Under the pieces are notes generated by a model. That model saw only the letters and a list, made by a program, of their open reading frames with translations. It was not told the DNA's origin and ran no database searches. A stretch of DNA of 64,000 nt from Nitratireductor aestuarii (GTDB lineage: Bacteria > Pseudomonadota > Alphaproteobacteria > Rhizobiales > Rhizobiaceae), in the NCBI RefSeq assembly GCF_014641695.1, contig NZ_BMIF01000002.1, positions 452,850 through 516,849 of the forward strand, in the 5' to 3' direction. This document shows, piece by piece, positions 18,749-27,573 of the stretch (positions are counted from its first letter, which is position 1; each line of letters begins with the position of its first letter). The position numbers and the translations under genes are program-made.

Positions 18749-19015
18749 TTAAGCGCTGATCTGCTTCACGCGATTGGCGAGGCGAGATACTTTCCGGGAG
18801 GCGGTGTTCTTGTGAATGACGCCCTTGCCAGCAGCGCGCATCAGTTCAGGCTGAGCAGCCTTGAATGCGTTCTCCGCTGCAGTCTTGTCGCCGGCAGCAA
18901 TCGCCTCTTCGACCTTGCGAACAAAGGTACGAACGCGTGAACGACGGTTCTTGTTCACTGCAGTGCGAGCTGCGATCTTACGCACTGCCTTCTTGGCCGA
19001 AGTGGTGTTGGCCAT
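18749..19015 (-). CDS. rpsT: 30S ribosomal protein S20
   Basis: An 88-aa, highly basic 30S subunit protein that binds 16S rRNA. Starts [20 protein letters not shown] and has the conserved [19 protein letters not shown] core. The frame is open upstream, but the ATG at 19015 gives the family N-terminus and has a gagagagg ribosome site. It lies between mutM and dnaA, the usual Rhizobiales order. Confidence 0.96.
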   Translation of the reverse strand: MANTTSAKKAVRKIAARTAVNKNRRSRVRTFVRKVEEAIAAGDKTAAENAFKAAQPELMRAAGKGVIHKNTASRKVSRLANRVKQISA

Positions 19016-19243
19016 GTGTCCTCTCTCATATCTCTCAAGGAGCCGGAGGTTAGCACGAATGGCGACCTTCGGCACAAAAACAAATGGGCAGCCATCCGGC
19101 CACCTCAGTCGTCGTGGCTTATAGAGGAGCTTTCGGGCGGCGTCAACGCCTTGAAACGACTCTGTTTGCGCATTCTTCGGTGGCAGTTTGGCGCGGTGAT
19201 CGGGCGTCCGGAAGGGAGCACGTGGCGAGGGCGCCAGTTGATA

Positions 19244-20137
19244 CTAGCGCTGGCAGGTCGGGCAGTAGAATGTCGAGCGTCCGCTCTGCACGATGCGGTG
19301 GATGGTGCCGCTGCAGTCGGGCGACGGGCAGGGGTGTCCCTCCCGGTCATAGACATTGAATGTGTGCTGGAAATAGCCAAGCGAGCCGTCTGCCTGCCGA
19401 TAATCGCGCAGGGAGGATCCGCCCGCAGCTATGGCGTCGGCGATAACGGCGCGGATTGCGGTGGCGAGTCGCTCGCTGCGCACTGTCTGCTTGCCGCCCC
19501 TGCCTGATATCGTGCCCGCAAGCCTGAGGGGCGATAGTTTTGCCCGCCAGAGGGCTTCGCAGACGTAGATGTTGCCGAGGCCGGCGATCAGCGTCTGGTC
19601 GAGGAGTGCTGCCTTCAGGGGCGCCTTCTTTCCCGCAAGCATCTTAGCGAGCACCGCTCCATCCAGCATGTTGCCGGTGGGCTCGACGCCAAGATTGCGC
19701 AGGAGCGGGTGTTCGTGCAGCTGATTCTCAGCGGAAAGCAGAAGAAATCCGAAACGCCGCGGATCATTATAGATGACGGACGCCCGCTTGCCGTCGGGCC
19801 GGGCAAGATCGATCACCGCGTGGTCATGCAGCGGGCTCTTCGAGCGATCGTGGTGGAAGACGCCGGGGACGGCAGCTTCGCCTTCCCAGTCGATGCGGAA
19901 GGAGCCTGACATGCCCAGGTGCGAGATCAGCACGGTGCCGTCATCCAGATGCATCAGCAGATATTTTGCGCGGCGGGAGATGCTCGTGAAGGTGCGCCCC
20001 TCAACCGCCTCCGCCAGACCTATGGGGAAAGGAAACCGCAGATCCGGGCGGCGCAACTCCACTTTCGTCACACGCGCACCTTCCATCACGGGCGCAAGGC
20101 CGCGACGGACGGTTTCTACCTCAGGCAATTCGGGCAC
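19244..20137 (-). CDS. mutM: Formamidopyrimidine-DNA glycosylase
   Basis: Removes oxidised purines such as 8-oxoguanine from DNA. The 297-aa protein begins [13 protein letters not shown], where Pro2 is the catalytic nucleophile and Glu3 is the catalytic acid. The H2TH motif is in the centre, and the C-terminal Cys4 zinc finger is HPCPSPDC ... FYCPTCQR. Same strand and order as rpsT and dnaA. Confidence 0.96.
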   Translation of the reverse strand: MPELPEVETVRRGLAPVMEGARVTKVELRRPDLRFPFPIGLAEAVEGRTFTSISRRAKYLLMHLDDGTVLISHLGMSGSFRIDWEGEAAVPGVFHHDRSKSPLHDHAVIDLARPDGKRASVIYNDPRRFGFLLLSAENQLHEHPLLRNLGVEPTGNMLDGAVLAKMLAGKKAPLKAALLDQTLIAGLGNIYVCEALWRAKLSPLRLAGTISGRGGKQTVRSERLATAIRAVIADAIAAGGSSLRDYRQADGSLGYFQHTFNVYDREGHPCPSPDCSGTIHRIVQSGRSTFYCPTCQR

Positions 20138-20199
20138 GGTCGACCACCACTTGCTTGCACTTGTCTGTCAATATGACCCTGAGCGCGGCCGCCACTCCC

Positions 20200-20508
20200 T
20201 TATTTCTTCGGGGCTGGTTCCGGTGTTGTCGCGGGTGCGGGGACGCAACTGATCGAGCCGATCTGGTTTGAACCATAGTGCACGTAGGGTGCGCCTTCTG
20301 TCGGCGTGTTCTGCGCAATGATCGGCATGTAGATGTAGCAGATGGCGCCGGTTTCCGGATCCCGCCAGCGCTGGATCAGCGTGTCCTTCATGGGACCCCG
20401 GTAGAAGCCCTGCAGCTCCATCATGGGCAGTTCTTCCCAGCTCTGCTGGGCGTGAGCGCCGGTGGATAGCAGGCCGAGAACGACGAAGGCGACCTGGAGC
20501 CGCCTCAC
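20200..20508 (-). CDS. Small secreted protein of unknown function
   Basis: A 102-aa protein from a GTG at 20508; the open frame extends to a TTG at 20562, but that part crosses the terminator of the previous gene. The N-terminus RRLQVAFVVLGLLSTGAHAQQ is a clear signal peptide with an AHA site. The mature part contains WRDPETGAICYIYMPIIAQN and one Cys pair; the C-terminus is proline/alanine-rich. I do not recognise a family with confidence. It is widely seen type in Rhizobiales. Confidence 0.6.
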   Translation of the reverse strand: MRRLQVAFVVLGLLSTGAHAQQSWEELPMMELQGFYRGPMKDTLIQRWRDPETGAICYIYMPIIAQNTPTEGAPYVHYGSNQIGSISCVPAPATTPEPAPKK

Positions 20509-20513
20509 TGAAA

Positions 20514-20533
20514 GCAGGCCCTTGCGGGCCTGC
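20514..20533 (-). terminator. Terminator of the trimeric autotransporter gene
   Basis: Perfect 8-bp GC stem (gcaggccc / gggcctgc) with a 4-nt loop followed by tttc in the minus direction, 18 bp after the autotransporter stop. Confidence 0.75.
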
Positions 20534-20551
20534 AAGACTTTGGAAGAGGAG

Positions 20552-22126
20552 TTAGAACTCAAAAGACATTCCTACGCGGCCGACATGCTCGTTGCCGCCG
20601 CCGTTTGCATAACCGGCGTGAACCATAACAGGAATGTTGAAGTTGAGTCGATGGGCAACGCTGACGCCGACGCCAACTTCACCCTTGTAGAAGCCTACGG
20701 ACCCGTTGACCGTGGTCTTGCCGGGCGCCGAAGGCATCAGCGGGCTCGCCATCGCAACCGCAGCGGCGATGCCGCGACGGGCTTCGCCACGCACTTCGCC
20801 GATCTCCTGCGAAAGGCCGGAAAGCGCGTTCGAGACGTTGTTCAAGGCGGAATTGAACTGGCCCACGTTGACGGCGTCCGTGGCATTGACCCCTGCCGCC
20901 ACATTAGTGATGCGACGTTCTGCGCCGAGCGATCCCACGGAAACCGTGTTGGCTTCGCTGGCGACCGAACCGCTGCCCAGGGCAACCGAATTTGCAGCCG
21001 TTGCACTGGCGCCCGAGCCCATGGCGATCGCATTGGCGGCGGTTACGCTGGCGTTCGAGCCGTACGCAATCGCATTGGTCGCACCCGCGGCTACGGAAGC
21101 CTGGTAACCCAGTGCCGAAGAGTAGTTGGCGCCTGTCCCGACCGAGGCTCCGTAACCGAAGGCTGTAGAGTAGGTGGTGCTGGCCGCCACTGAAGCGGAG
21201 GTTCCAATGGCTGTCGAGTTGGATGAGTTTGCGCCAACCGAAGCGCTCCTGCCGAGAGCCAGGCCATTGGCGGTATTGTCGCCAACAGATGCTCCGTGGC
21301 CGACCGCCGCGGAGCTGTCGGCATTGTTGCCGATGGTGGCGGAACGGCCCGCAGCCAATGCGTTGGACGCATTGTCACCCACGATTGCCCCCGTGCCGAG
21401 AGCAGTCGAGTCGTTCGCATTATCGCCAACTATTGCCGAGCGGCCGATCGCGTTCGCGCTTTGGGAGTTGTCTCCGACGGTTGCGTCCACGCCAACGGCA
21501 GCAGAGCCAGCGGAGTTATCTCCAACGCTTGCCCTGGCGCCGAATGCCGTGCCGCTGTTGGAATTGGCGCCGACCGTTGCCTGGTCGCCAAAAGCTGTCG
21601 CGCTGTTTGAACCCGCGCCAACTCCGGCCTGATGTCCTATCGCAGTTGCGTTAGCTGAGCTCGCACCAATTGTGGCAGAATGGCCAGCAGCAAGCGAGCT
21701 TGCTGATCCGTTGCCGATCGTTGCATATGCGCCAACTGCCGTTGAGTGCGCGGCATTGTCGCCGATTGTCGAAGAACGACCGAACACAGTGGAAACTGAG
21801 GAGTTGGTGCCAACGGAAGACTGAATCCCGACAACGGTGGAGACGGAAGAATCCGCTCCGACCGTGTTTCCGAAGCCAATTGCGTTGGAGAAGTGCGAGT
21901 TCGCACCGATGGATGTGGCATTGCCAATAGCCACGGAGTGGTTCGTACCCCCGGTTGTGGCAGCATCACTTCCGCTACCTGTCGAGATGGCAACGCCGGA
22001 TGTGTTTCCACCGGTATTGCCGGTGCCCAGTTCAAGCGCATTGGCGTGAAGCGCGAAGATCGTTAACGCGCTCGTAAGGACGAGTGTATGGTACGCACGG
22101 CTACGCGCGCCTCTATAGGTGTTCAA
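20552..22126 (-). CDS. YadA-like trimeric autotransporter adhesin
   Basis: A 524-aa outer-membrane trimeric adhesin. It has a TTG start after a gggggc ribosome site, and a signal peptide ([18 protein letters not shown]). About 20 imperfect 14-residue YadA-head repeats of the type S-x-A-(I/V/F)-G-x3-x-(V/I)-G-x-(N/G)-S follow (about residues 40-385). The ESPR-like neck ([20 protein letters not shown]), a short coiled stalk, and the C-terminal YadA anchor (about 430-524, ending [10 protein letters not shown]) complete it. The passenger is repeated and low in complexity, so size may vary among strains. Confidence 0.9.
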   Translation of the reverse strand: MNTYRGARSRAYHTLVLTSALTIFALHANALELGTGNTGGNTSGVAISTGSGSDAATTGGTNHSVAIGNATSIGANSHFSNAIGFGNTVGADSSVSTVVGIQSSVGTNSSVSTVFGRSSTIGDNAAHSTAVGAYATIGNGSASSLAAGHSATIGASSANATAIGHQAGVGAGSNSATAFGDQATVGANSNSGTAFGARASVGDNSAGSAAVGVDATVGDNSQSANAIGRSAIVGDNANDSTALGTGAIVGDNASNALAAGRSATIGNNADSSAAVGHGASVGDNTANGLALGRSASVGANSSNSTAIGTSASVAASTTYSTAFGYGASVGTGANYSSALGYQASVAAGATNAIAYGSNASVTAANAIAMGSGASATAANSVALGSGSVASEANTVSVGSLGAERRITNVAAGVNATDAVNVGQFNSALNNVSNALSGLSQEIGEVRGEARRGIAAAVAMASPLMPSAPGKTTVNGSVGFYKGEVGVGVSVAHRLNFNIPVMVHAGYANGGGNEHVGRVGMSFEF

Positions 22127-22461
22127 ATTGCCAGCCCCCGTAAATATGATAATTATTTTTTATGATGCTTAAACAGAATACGCAAGTGCAAATTGCAGCT
22201 GATACTTGCATATGCAGATAATTAACAACCAGCTGTTGCTTCGCTCGTGTAACGGAGGCTTGCTTGCTTCGTCCGTGGAAGCTAGGTACGTGGAAGATCC
22301 TCTTGGAATCTGCGCGTTGGAAGCCTCCAGCATCAGGGTCCAGCTCCAATGTGCAGCATCAAGTTTACCCTGAAACCGTGTTCTCGCGAGTGGTGACAGC
22401 AAGGAGTTTACCTTGCGCGAGGTGAGGAGAGGGCGCGCTAAACCCTATAAGCGTTTATTAT
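22127..22461. other. Intergenic region between adhesin and heme oxygenase
   Basis: A 335-bp gap, A/T-rich near 22140-22175, which probably holds the adhesin promoter on the minus strand. No convincing gene, RNA or repeat was seen. Confidence 0.4.
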
Positions 22462-23070
22462 TCAGTTCCTGCCGAAGTAGTGCTCAACGAGACTGCGAAC
22501 GCTGGTGAATGCTTCTCTTGCGCCATCAATCACGAGGTCTTCGTCTGCCTGCGGCAGGTCGAGCGCATCCAGCGCGGCTGTAAAGTTGCGCCAGTAAGCG
22601 CCGCGCCCTTCCGAAGGGGCTGCCAGATGCCGGGCGCCGAACGCGGGGGTCAGGCCTAGGCTAGCCGCCTCCTTCAACAGAAAGGCCGCACCCAGATTCG
22701 AGCCTTCGGCGACATAGAGCCAGCCAAGAGCTCGCGGCAGATCTGAAAGAGCAGGTGACGCGAGGGGAAGTGTTGCGTGGTGATCGGGGCGAGCCCCAAG
22801 ATCTGCTAGATCCTGTTCAATGAGGCTCAGCCGGTATATACATTGGAACGTGGAGAGGCGTGGATCCCTCGGAATGCCTTCATAGATCGGCTGCAGACCG
22901 CCTTGGAAACGGTACTGCATCTGCAGAAACAGGCGGTATCGGGCAAGGTCGGCGAAGGGCTCATACCCCATGATCGTCTGATCCAGTCGGTCGTGCGCAG
23001 CACTGGTGGCCTGCTTGATCCGCTTAGAGCGGCCGAGTGCGACAGGCATTTCCAGAGTATCAAGATCCAT
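22462..23070 (-). CDS. bphO: Biliverdin-producing heme oxygenase
   Basis: Cleaves heme to biliverdin IXalpha, the chromophore of bacteriophytochromes. The 202-aa protein has the family N-terminus with KRIKQATSAAHDRLDQTI, where the His is the proximal heme ligand, and GWLYVAEGSNLGAAFLLKEA in the distal helix region. It is divergent from the bacteriophytochrome gene across 153 bp, so the two very probably share regulation and supply. Confidence 0.88.
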   Translation of the reverse strand: MDLDTLEMPVALGRSKRIKQATSAAHDRLDQTIMGYEPFADLARYRLFLQMQYRFQGGLQPIYEGIPRDPRLSTFQCIYRLSLIEQDLADLGARPDHHATLPLASPALSDLPRALGWLYVAEGSNLGAAFLLKEAASLGLTPAFGARHLAAPSEGRGAYWRNFTAALDALDLPQADEDLVIDGAREAFTSVRSLVEHYFGRN

Positions 23071-23223
23071 CGTTCACCACATGCTGGAGGGGTTATAAAT
23101 AAAAAGCAGGTTTCCGGCCCCTCTGTCCCGCCTGATCATTGATCAGTAGTGAAATATGATTAGCAGGGCAAATAATGGTTTCAGTTTTCGCTGAAATATC
23201 CCAAACTGGTACAAAAGTGGAAT

Positions 23224-25368
23224 ATGGAAGGGAATAGTCGGATGCTTGAACGGGTCGCGACAAATCTTACGAATTGCGACCTGGAACCGATCCACATCCC
23301 CGGATCCATCCAGCCGCATGGGTTAATGATCGTAGCGGACGCCCACGGCACAGTCGTCGGAAGCGCGGGTTGCGGTGCCGAAGCCAAGCGGCTGCGCGGC
23401 AACAGGCTGCAGGACGTGCTTGCGATTGATCTTGCCGGCTTTTCACACCAGAGCCTGCCGCAAACGGGCTTTTCCGTTTTGGGACAGGCCGAGTGGAACG
23501 GAAGGCTGCACGATGTCATCGCCTATCGCAGTGGCGAATATGCTGTCTTCGAGCTGACGGAGGCCGAGGCAGGCTCGCAGTTTGGCGCCACGTTCCTGGC
23601 GAGACTGGAAAGCATCGGCTCAAGGCTCAGCCGATCGATCACCCTTACGGATCTCGCCAACCAGACGGCAAAGATTTTCCAGGAAATCACCGGCTACGGT
23701 CGCGTCATGGTGTACCGCTTCATCGATGACGAAGCCGGCGTTGTGATCGGCGAGAGCATCGCCGACGGTTCCGACAGTTTCATGAACCATCATTTCCCCG
23801 GTTCGGATATCCCGAAGCAGGCGCGCGCACTTTATCTGCGCAACCGCGTGCGGGTGATTGCAGACGTCAACTATACGCCGGTGCCGATCGAGAGCTACAG
23901 AGAGGATCTCTCCGCGCTCGACTTGAGCGACTCAACGCTGCGCAGCGTGTCGCCGGTCCACATCCAGTATCTGAAGAACATGGGCGTAAATGCATCGGCT
24001 TCCATGTCTATCATCAAGGACGGGGTGCTCTGCGGCATGGTCGCATGCCATCACCATGAGCCGCGTGTCCTGTCGCTCGCCACGCGCCTGACCTGCCAGA
24101 CGGTTGCTTCAGCAGTCGCCCGGCAGATCAAGATGCGGGAAGAGGGAGAGCTCAATCGCGAGCGCGTGCGACTGCGCGCGCAGGAGGACCTGATCGTCAA
24201 CAGGCTCGGCACCGATGAGAACCTCAGGTCGTTCCTTGGCGGTGCTGCACGAGATCTGACGCATCTATTGCGTGCCGACGGGTTTGCGGCAGTCCAGGGC
24301 AATGAGGTTTATCGCTCGGGCACCTGCCCCGCACCCGAGATGGTATGCGCCATTGCGGAATTTGCGGGAGAGTCCGGACACTCCAAGCCATTCGCCAGCA
24401 GCCATCTTTCGGAAGACATGCCGGCGGCGGCGAGCTGCAAGGATATCGCGAGCGGCGTCGTCGCGGTCACGATGGACACCGAAGTTCCGTCGACGCTCCT
24501 GTGGTTTCGCGCGGAAAAGGTGCAGACGGTCTACTGGGCGGGACACCCGCACAAGAACGTTACTCAAGCCGAAGAGCGCAAGGCGCTGACGCCACGCGCA
24601 TCGTTTGCCACCTGGGCGCAACAGGTGGCCGGCCGTTCCGAGGATTGGCTCGACGCCGAGAAGGAGTCCGCGATTCGGCTCACCAAGCGGATGCTGGATG
24701 CCTGGAATAACAGGCGGATAAACCGGCTCAACCAGGACCTGCTTTCGACGCTGAGAAAGAACGAGAGCCTGATCCAGCAGAAGGACTTCCTGCTGAAGGA
24801 GGTCAATCACCGCGTCCAGAACAGTCTGGCGATTGTCTCCGCGTTCCTGCGCATGCAGGCCCGCAATGCCGAGCCGATCGTGCAGGAGCAGCTGGCGCAG
24901 GCCGAGCAGCGTCTGCGCGCCGTCGGTCTGGTCCATCGCCGGCTCTATCAGGAGAACGACGTGCAGACCGTCGATCTTGGCCGCTATCTGGATGAGCTGG
25001 TAGGAGAACTGGCAAGTACGCTGGACCCGCGCTGGCGCCAGCAGTTGAGCCTCGACCTCAATCCCACCTGGATCGACCCAGAGCGGGCCATCAGCGTCGG
25101 CCTTATCGTCAACGAGCTTCTCACTAATTCCGTCAAGTACGCCTATGGCGGTGAGCCCGGGCCGATCATGCTTTCGCTTGAGCCGGCGCGGGGCGGTTTC
25201 CGCCTCACGGTGGCCGATCGTGGCCGCGGCGTCACCGGACAGGTGGAAGGAACCGGTTTCGGCTCGCGCGTGATCAACGCGCTGGTCGAGAGGCTGAACG
25301 GAACCATCAGCAGCGAGGACAACGAGCCTGGACTTCGGACCATTCTCTCGGTGCCGACGAACGCTTAG
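23224..25368 (+). CDS. bphP: Bacteriophytochrome with HisKA_2-type histidine kinase
   Basis: Red/far-red photoreceptor kinase, 714 aa; a start at 23242 has a better ribosome site (ggaaggga). The biliverdin-binding Cys18 lies in NCDLEPIHIPGSIQPHG ahead of the PAS domain. The GAF domain has the SDIPKQARALYLRNRVR signature. The PHY domain carries the tongue motif PRASF (near 457). The kinase has phospho-acceptor His529 in KEVNHRVQNSL, and NELLTNSVKYA and GRGV...GTGFGSRVI boxes, of the HisKA_2/HWE type found mainly in alphaproteobacteria. No response regulator is adjacent. Confidence 0.92.
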   Translation: MEGNSRMLERVATNLTNCDLEPIHIPGSIQPHGLMIVADAHGTVVGSAGCGAEAKRLRGNRLQDVLAIDLAGFSHQSLPQTGFSVLGQAEWNGRLHDVIAYRSGEYAVFELTEAEAGSQFGATFLARLESIGSRLSRSITLTDLANQTAKIFQEITGYGRVMVYRFIDDEAGVVIGESIADGSDSFMNHHFPGSDIPKQARALYLRNRVRVIADVNYTPVPIESYREDLSALDLSDSTLRSVSPVHIQYLKNMGVNASASMSIIKDGVLCGMVACHHHEPRVLSLATRLTCQTVASAVARQIKMREEGELNRERVRLRAQEDLIVNRLGTDENLRSFLGGAARDLTHLLRADGFAAVQGNEVYRSGTCPAPEMVCAIAEFAGESGHSKPFASSHLSEDMPAAASCKDIASGVVAVTMDTEVPSTLLWFRAEKVQTVYWAGHPHKNVTQAEERKALTPRASFATWAQQVAGRSEDWLDAEKESAIRLTKRMLDAWNNRRINRLNQDLLSTLRKNESLIQQKDFLLKEVNHRVQNSLAIVSAFLRMQARNAEPIVQEQLAQAEQRLRAVGLVHRRLYQENDVQTVDLGRYLDELVGELASTLDPRWRQQLSLDLNPTWIDPERAISVGLIVNELLTNSVKYAYGGEPGPIMLSLEPARGGFRLTVADRGRGVTGQVEGTGFGSRVINALVERLNGTISSEDNEPGLRTILSVPTNA

Positions 25369-25475
25369 ACGTACCTCGTCTTCTCAGTGGCTGTAGTTGT
25401 CAGGATTGTTTGCGGTCCCTCTTCATCCCGCCAGTTTGTCCCGGCATACTCTTCAGACAAAGAGGAGGGTTCGGG

Positions 25476-26120
25476 ATGTCACTTGTCCGCGTGCAGCACT
25501 TTGCCATTTCCCTCGACGGGTTCGGGACCGGGGAAGGGCTCAGCCTTGAAGAGCCGTTCGGTCATGCCGGCCAACGACTGCATCAATGGATGCTCGGAAC
25601 CCGTTGGTGGCACTCTCTCGTTGGTCAGGCGGACGGTTCTGGCGGCATTGATGACACGCTGCTCAGAACCTTCGATGTCGGTATTGGCGCAGAGATCATG
25701 GGCGCGGGGAAGTATGGCTATCCGGGCTGGCACGAGAACCCTGACTGGAAGGGCTGGTGGGGGGACAATCCGCCATTTCACACGCCGGTTTATGTTCTGA
25801 CGCACCATCCGCGTCCGCCTCTTGAAATGGAGGGCGGGACGACGTTCTATTTCCTCGACGCCTCACCTGAAGAAGCGCTCGCCGAAGCGCGCAAGGGTGC
25901 AAAGGGCAAGGATATCCGCATCGGCGGCGGCGTGCGCACGCTGCGTGACTTCCTCAAGGCCGGTCTGGTCGACCAGATGCACATCGTGCAGACGCCGATC
26001 CTTCTCGGTCGCGGTCAACGCCTGTGGGACGGGCTGGAAGGGCTTGAGCAAAGCTTCGACGTCGAAACGGTCTCATCTCCCAGCGGCGTGACGCATATGA
26101 TGTTTACGCGGAGGGGATGA
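25476..26120 (+). CDS. Dihydrofolate reductase family protein (RibD C-terminal-like)
   Basis: A 214-aa protein from the ATG at 25476, which has an aaagaggagg ribosome site. It has ISLDGFGTG near the N-terminus and IRIGGGVRTLRDFLKAGLVDQMHIVQTPILLGRGQRL near the C-terminus, both typical of the RibD_C/DHFR-like reductases. Role unknown; it may reduce a flavin-related or folate-like substrate. It stands alone. Confidence 0.8.
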   Translation: MSLVRVQHFAISLDGFGTGEGLSLEEPFGHAGQRLHQWMLGTRWWHSLVGQADGSGGIDDTLLRTFDVGIGAEIMGAGKYGYPGWHENPDWKGWWGDNPPFHTPVYVLTHHPRPPLEMEGGTTFYFLDASPEEALAEARKGAKGKDIRIGGGVRTLRDFLKAGLVDQMHIVQTPILLGRGQRLWDGLEGLEQSFDVETVSSPSGVTHMMFTRRG

Positions 26121-26349
26121 CACGCTCCAGGCGGGCAGCAGGCGGCACATTCTCGATAAGAACCTGCGACGAAGCCCAGGAGAGTAATACTTTCGGAGTG
26201 CCCGGATGCAACGGAGGTAGTGCCGGGCAAGCCCGGTTCGCCGAATTGCCAGCATGTGTACGGCCAAGCCGCCTGCGATAAAGGCTTGCAGCAGATCCGA
26301 CTGGTCATGTTCCAGAGGGGCTGCATGTGAGTGGGACGGGGGAACAGGT

Positions 26350-27546
26350 ATGTCGGCTGGAAGCATTCATGGTGCGCATGCGTCCACAAGAGTAGGCCCG
26401 ATAGACGCGCTGCGGTGTTTCGCAATGACCGCGGTGGTTGCGCAGCATAACGGCCTGCTGCCGTTCGGCTGGACCGGGGTCTGGTTATTCTTTGTCATCT
26501 CCGGATTTGTGGTCACGCAGTCCGTTATTTCACGACCTTCAGCAGACAGCCCAGCGCAGGGTTTATCCCGTTTCTTCGAGAGACGGGTGCGGAGAATTGT
26601 TCCAATCTACTATGCCTATATCGGCGCTGCCCTTCTCTTCTGCCTCTTCGTTGGGGGAGAGGCAGATCCAATCGTCTTTGCTTCGCTTCTCGGCTTCTTC
26701 AACAATATTGCAATGACGCTCGGGCATGGAGCGCTGCGCCTGTGGCCAGTCGGGCATCTCTGGACCATCTCGGTGGAGATGCAGTTCTATGCGGTCTACG
26801 GTGTGCTCTTGTTCCTTATGTCGCGCAACCGGTTGATGGTGCTGCTTGCGTGTTCCGTCGTTGCCGCACCTATTCTGCGCATGCTGGCATCCATTTATAT
26901 CTCCGGGTTCGGCTGGGACAGTGAGGCCATGGCATTCGCCATCTATGCGGGATCGTTTCTGCACGTCGACGCCTTTGCTGTCGGCGCGCTCCTGGCCATG
27001 GCTACACAGAAAGGCTTGATCGATCGGATCGCGCGCCCACTGGCGGTAACAGGTTTCAGCGTCCTCGGATGCTACGCGACCATCTATGTCAGTATCAATT
27101 ACAGCACCGGCGCCCGCGGCATCGACGCCTTCCGGAATGTGATCTCCGGCATCATCTGGGGCCAATATCGCGAGGTTTTTCTCTACAGCGCAGTCGTCAT
27201 GGCCAGCGGTGGGCTGGTGGCGCTTGCCGCCGTGAAGGACCCGCTGGTGGACTGGTTGCTCAGGTCACGTGTGCTGCAGAGGATCGGCGAAATCTCCTAC
27301 GGTGCCTATGTCTACCATGCGCTGGCAATCGTTCTGTGCTGGAGCTTCCTCCGCGAGATCTTTGGCGTTCCAGGGGATGACTGGCCGCTGCACTGGCGCA
27401 TCGCACGCTTCGTGCTCTCCTACACATTGACGATCGTTGCTGCAGAACTTTCGTATCGCTATTTCGAAACGGGCTTCATCCGCGGCAAGCGCGGGAAGAC
27501 AACAGCAGCGCAGGTCCCGCCATATTCAACGGCGGACTTGAGGTAG
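26350..27546 (+). CDS. Acyltransferase 3 family membrane protein
   Basis: A 398-aa membrane protein with about ten hydrophobic helices. The N-terminus has GPIDALRCFAMTAVVAQHNGLLP with the motif His, and FFVISGFVVTQ; this is the Acyl_transf_3 (OafA/NodX) pattern. FFERRVRRIVPIYY follows. Likely acetylates a surface polysaccharide, but the substrate is unknown. The frame is open from 26254; the ATG at 26350 has the best site. Confidence 0.85.
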   Translation: MSAGSIHGAHASTRVGPIDALRCFAMTAVVAQHNGLLPFGWTGVWLFFVISGFVVTQSVISRPSADSPAQGLSRFFERRVRRIVPIYYAYIGAALLFCLFVGGEADPIVFASLLGFFNNIAMTLGHGALRLWPVGHLWTISVEMQFYAVYGVLLFLMSRNRLMVLLACSVVAAPILRMLASIYISGFGWDSEAMAFAIYAGSFLHVDAFAVGALLAMATQKGLIDRIARPLAVTGFSVLGCYATIYVSINYSTGARGIDAFRNVISGIIWGQYREVFLYSAVVMASGGLVALAAVKDPLVDWLLRSRVLQRIGEISYGAYVYHALAIVLCWSFLREIFGVPGDDWPLHWRIARFVLSYTLTIVAAELSYRYFETGFIRGKRGKTTAAQVPPYSTADLR

Positions 27547-27573
27547 GACTTGGCAATCCCAAGTCCCAACGTC

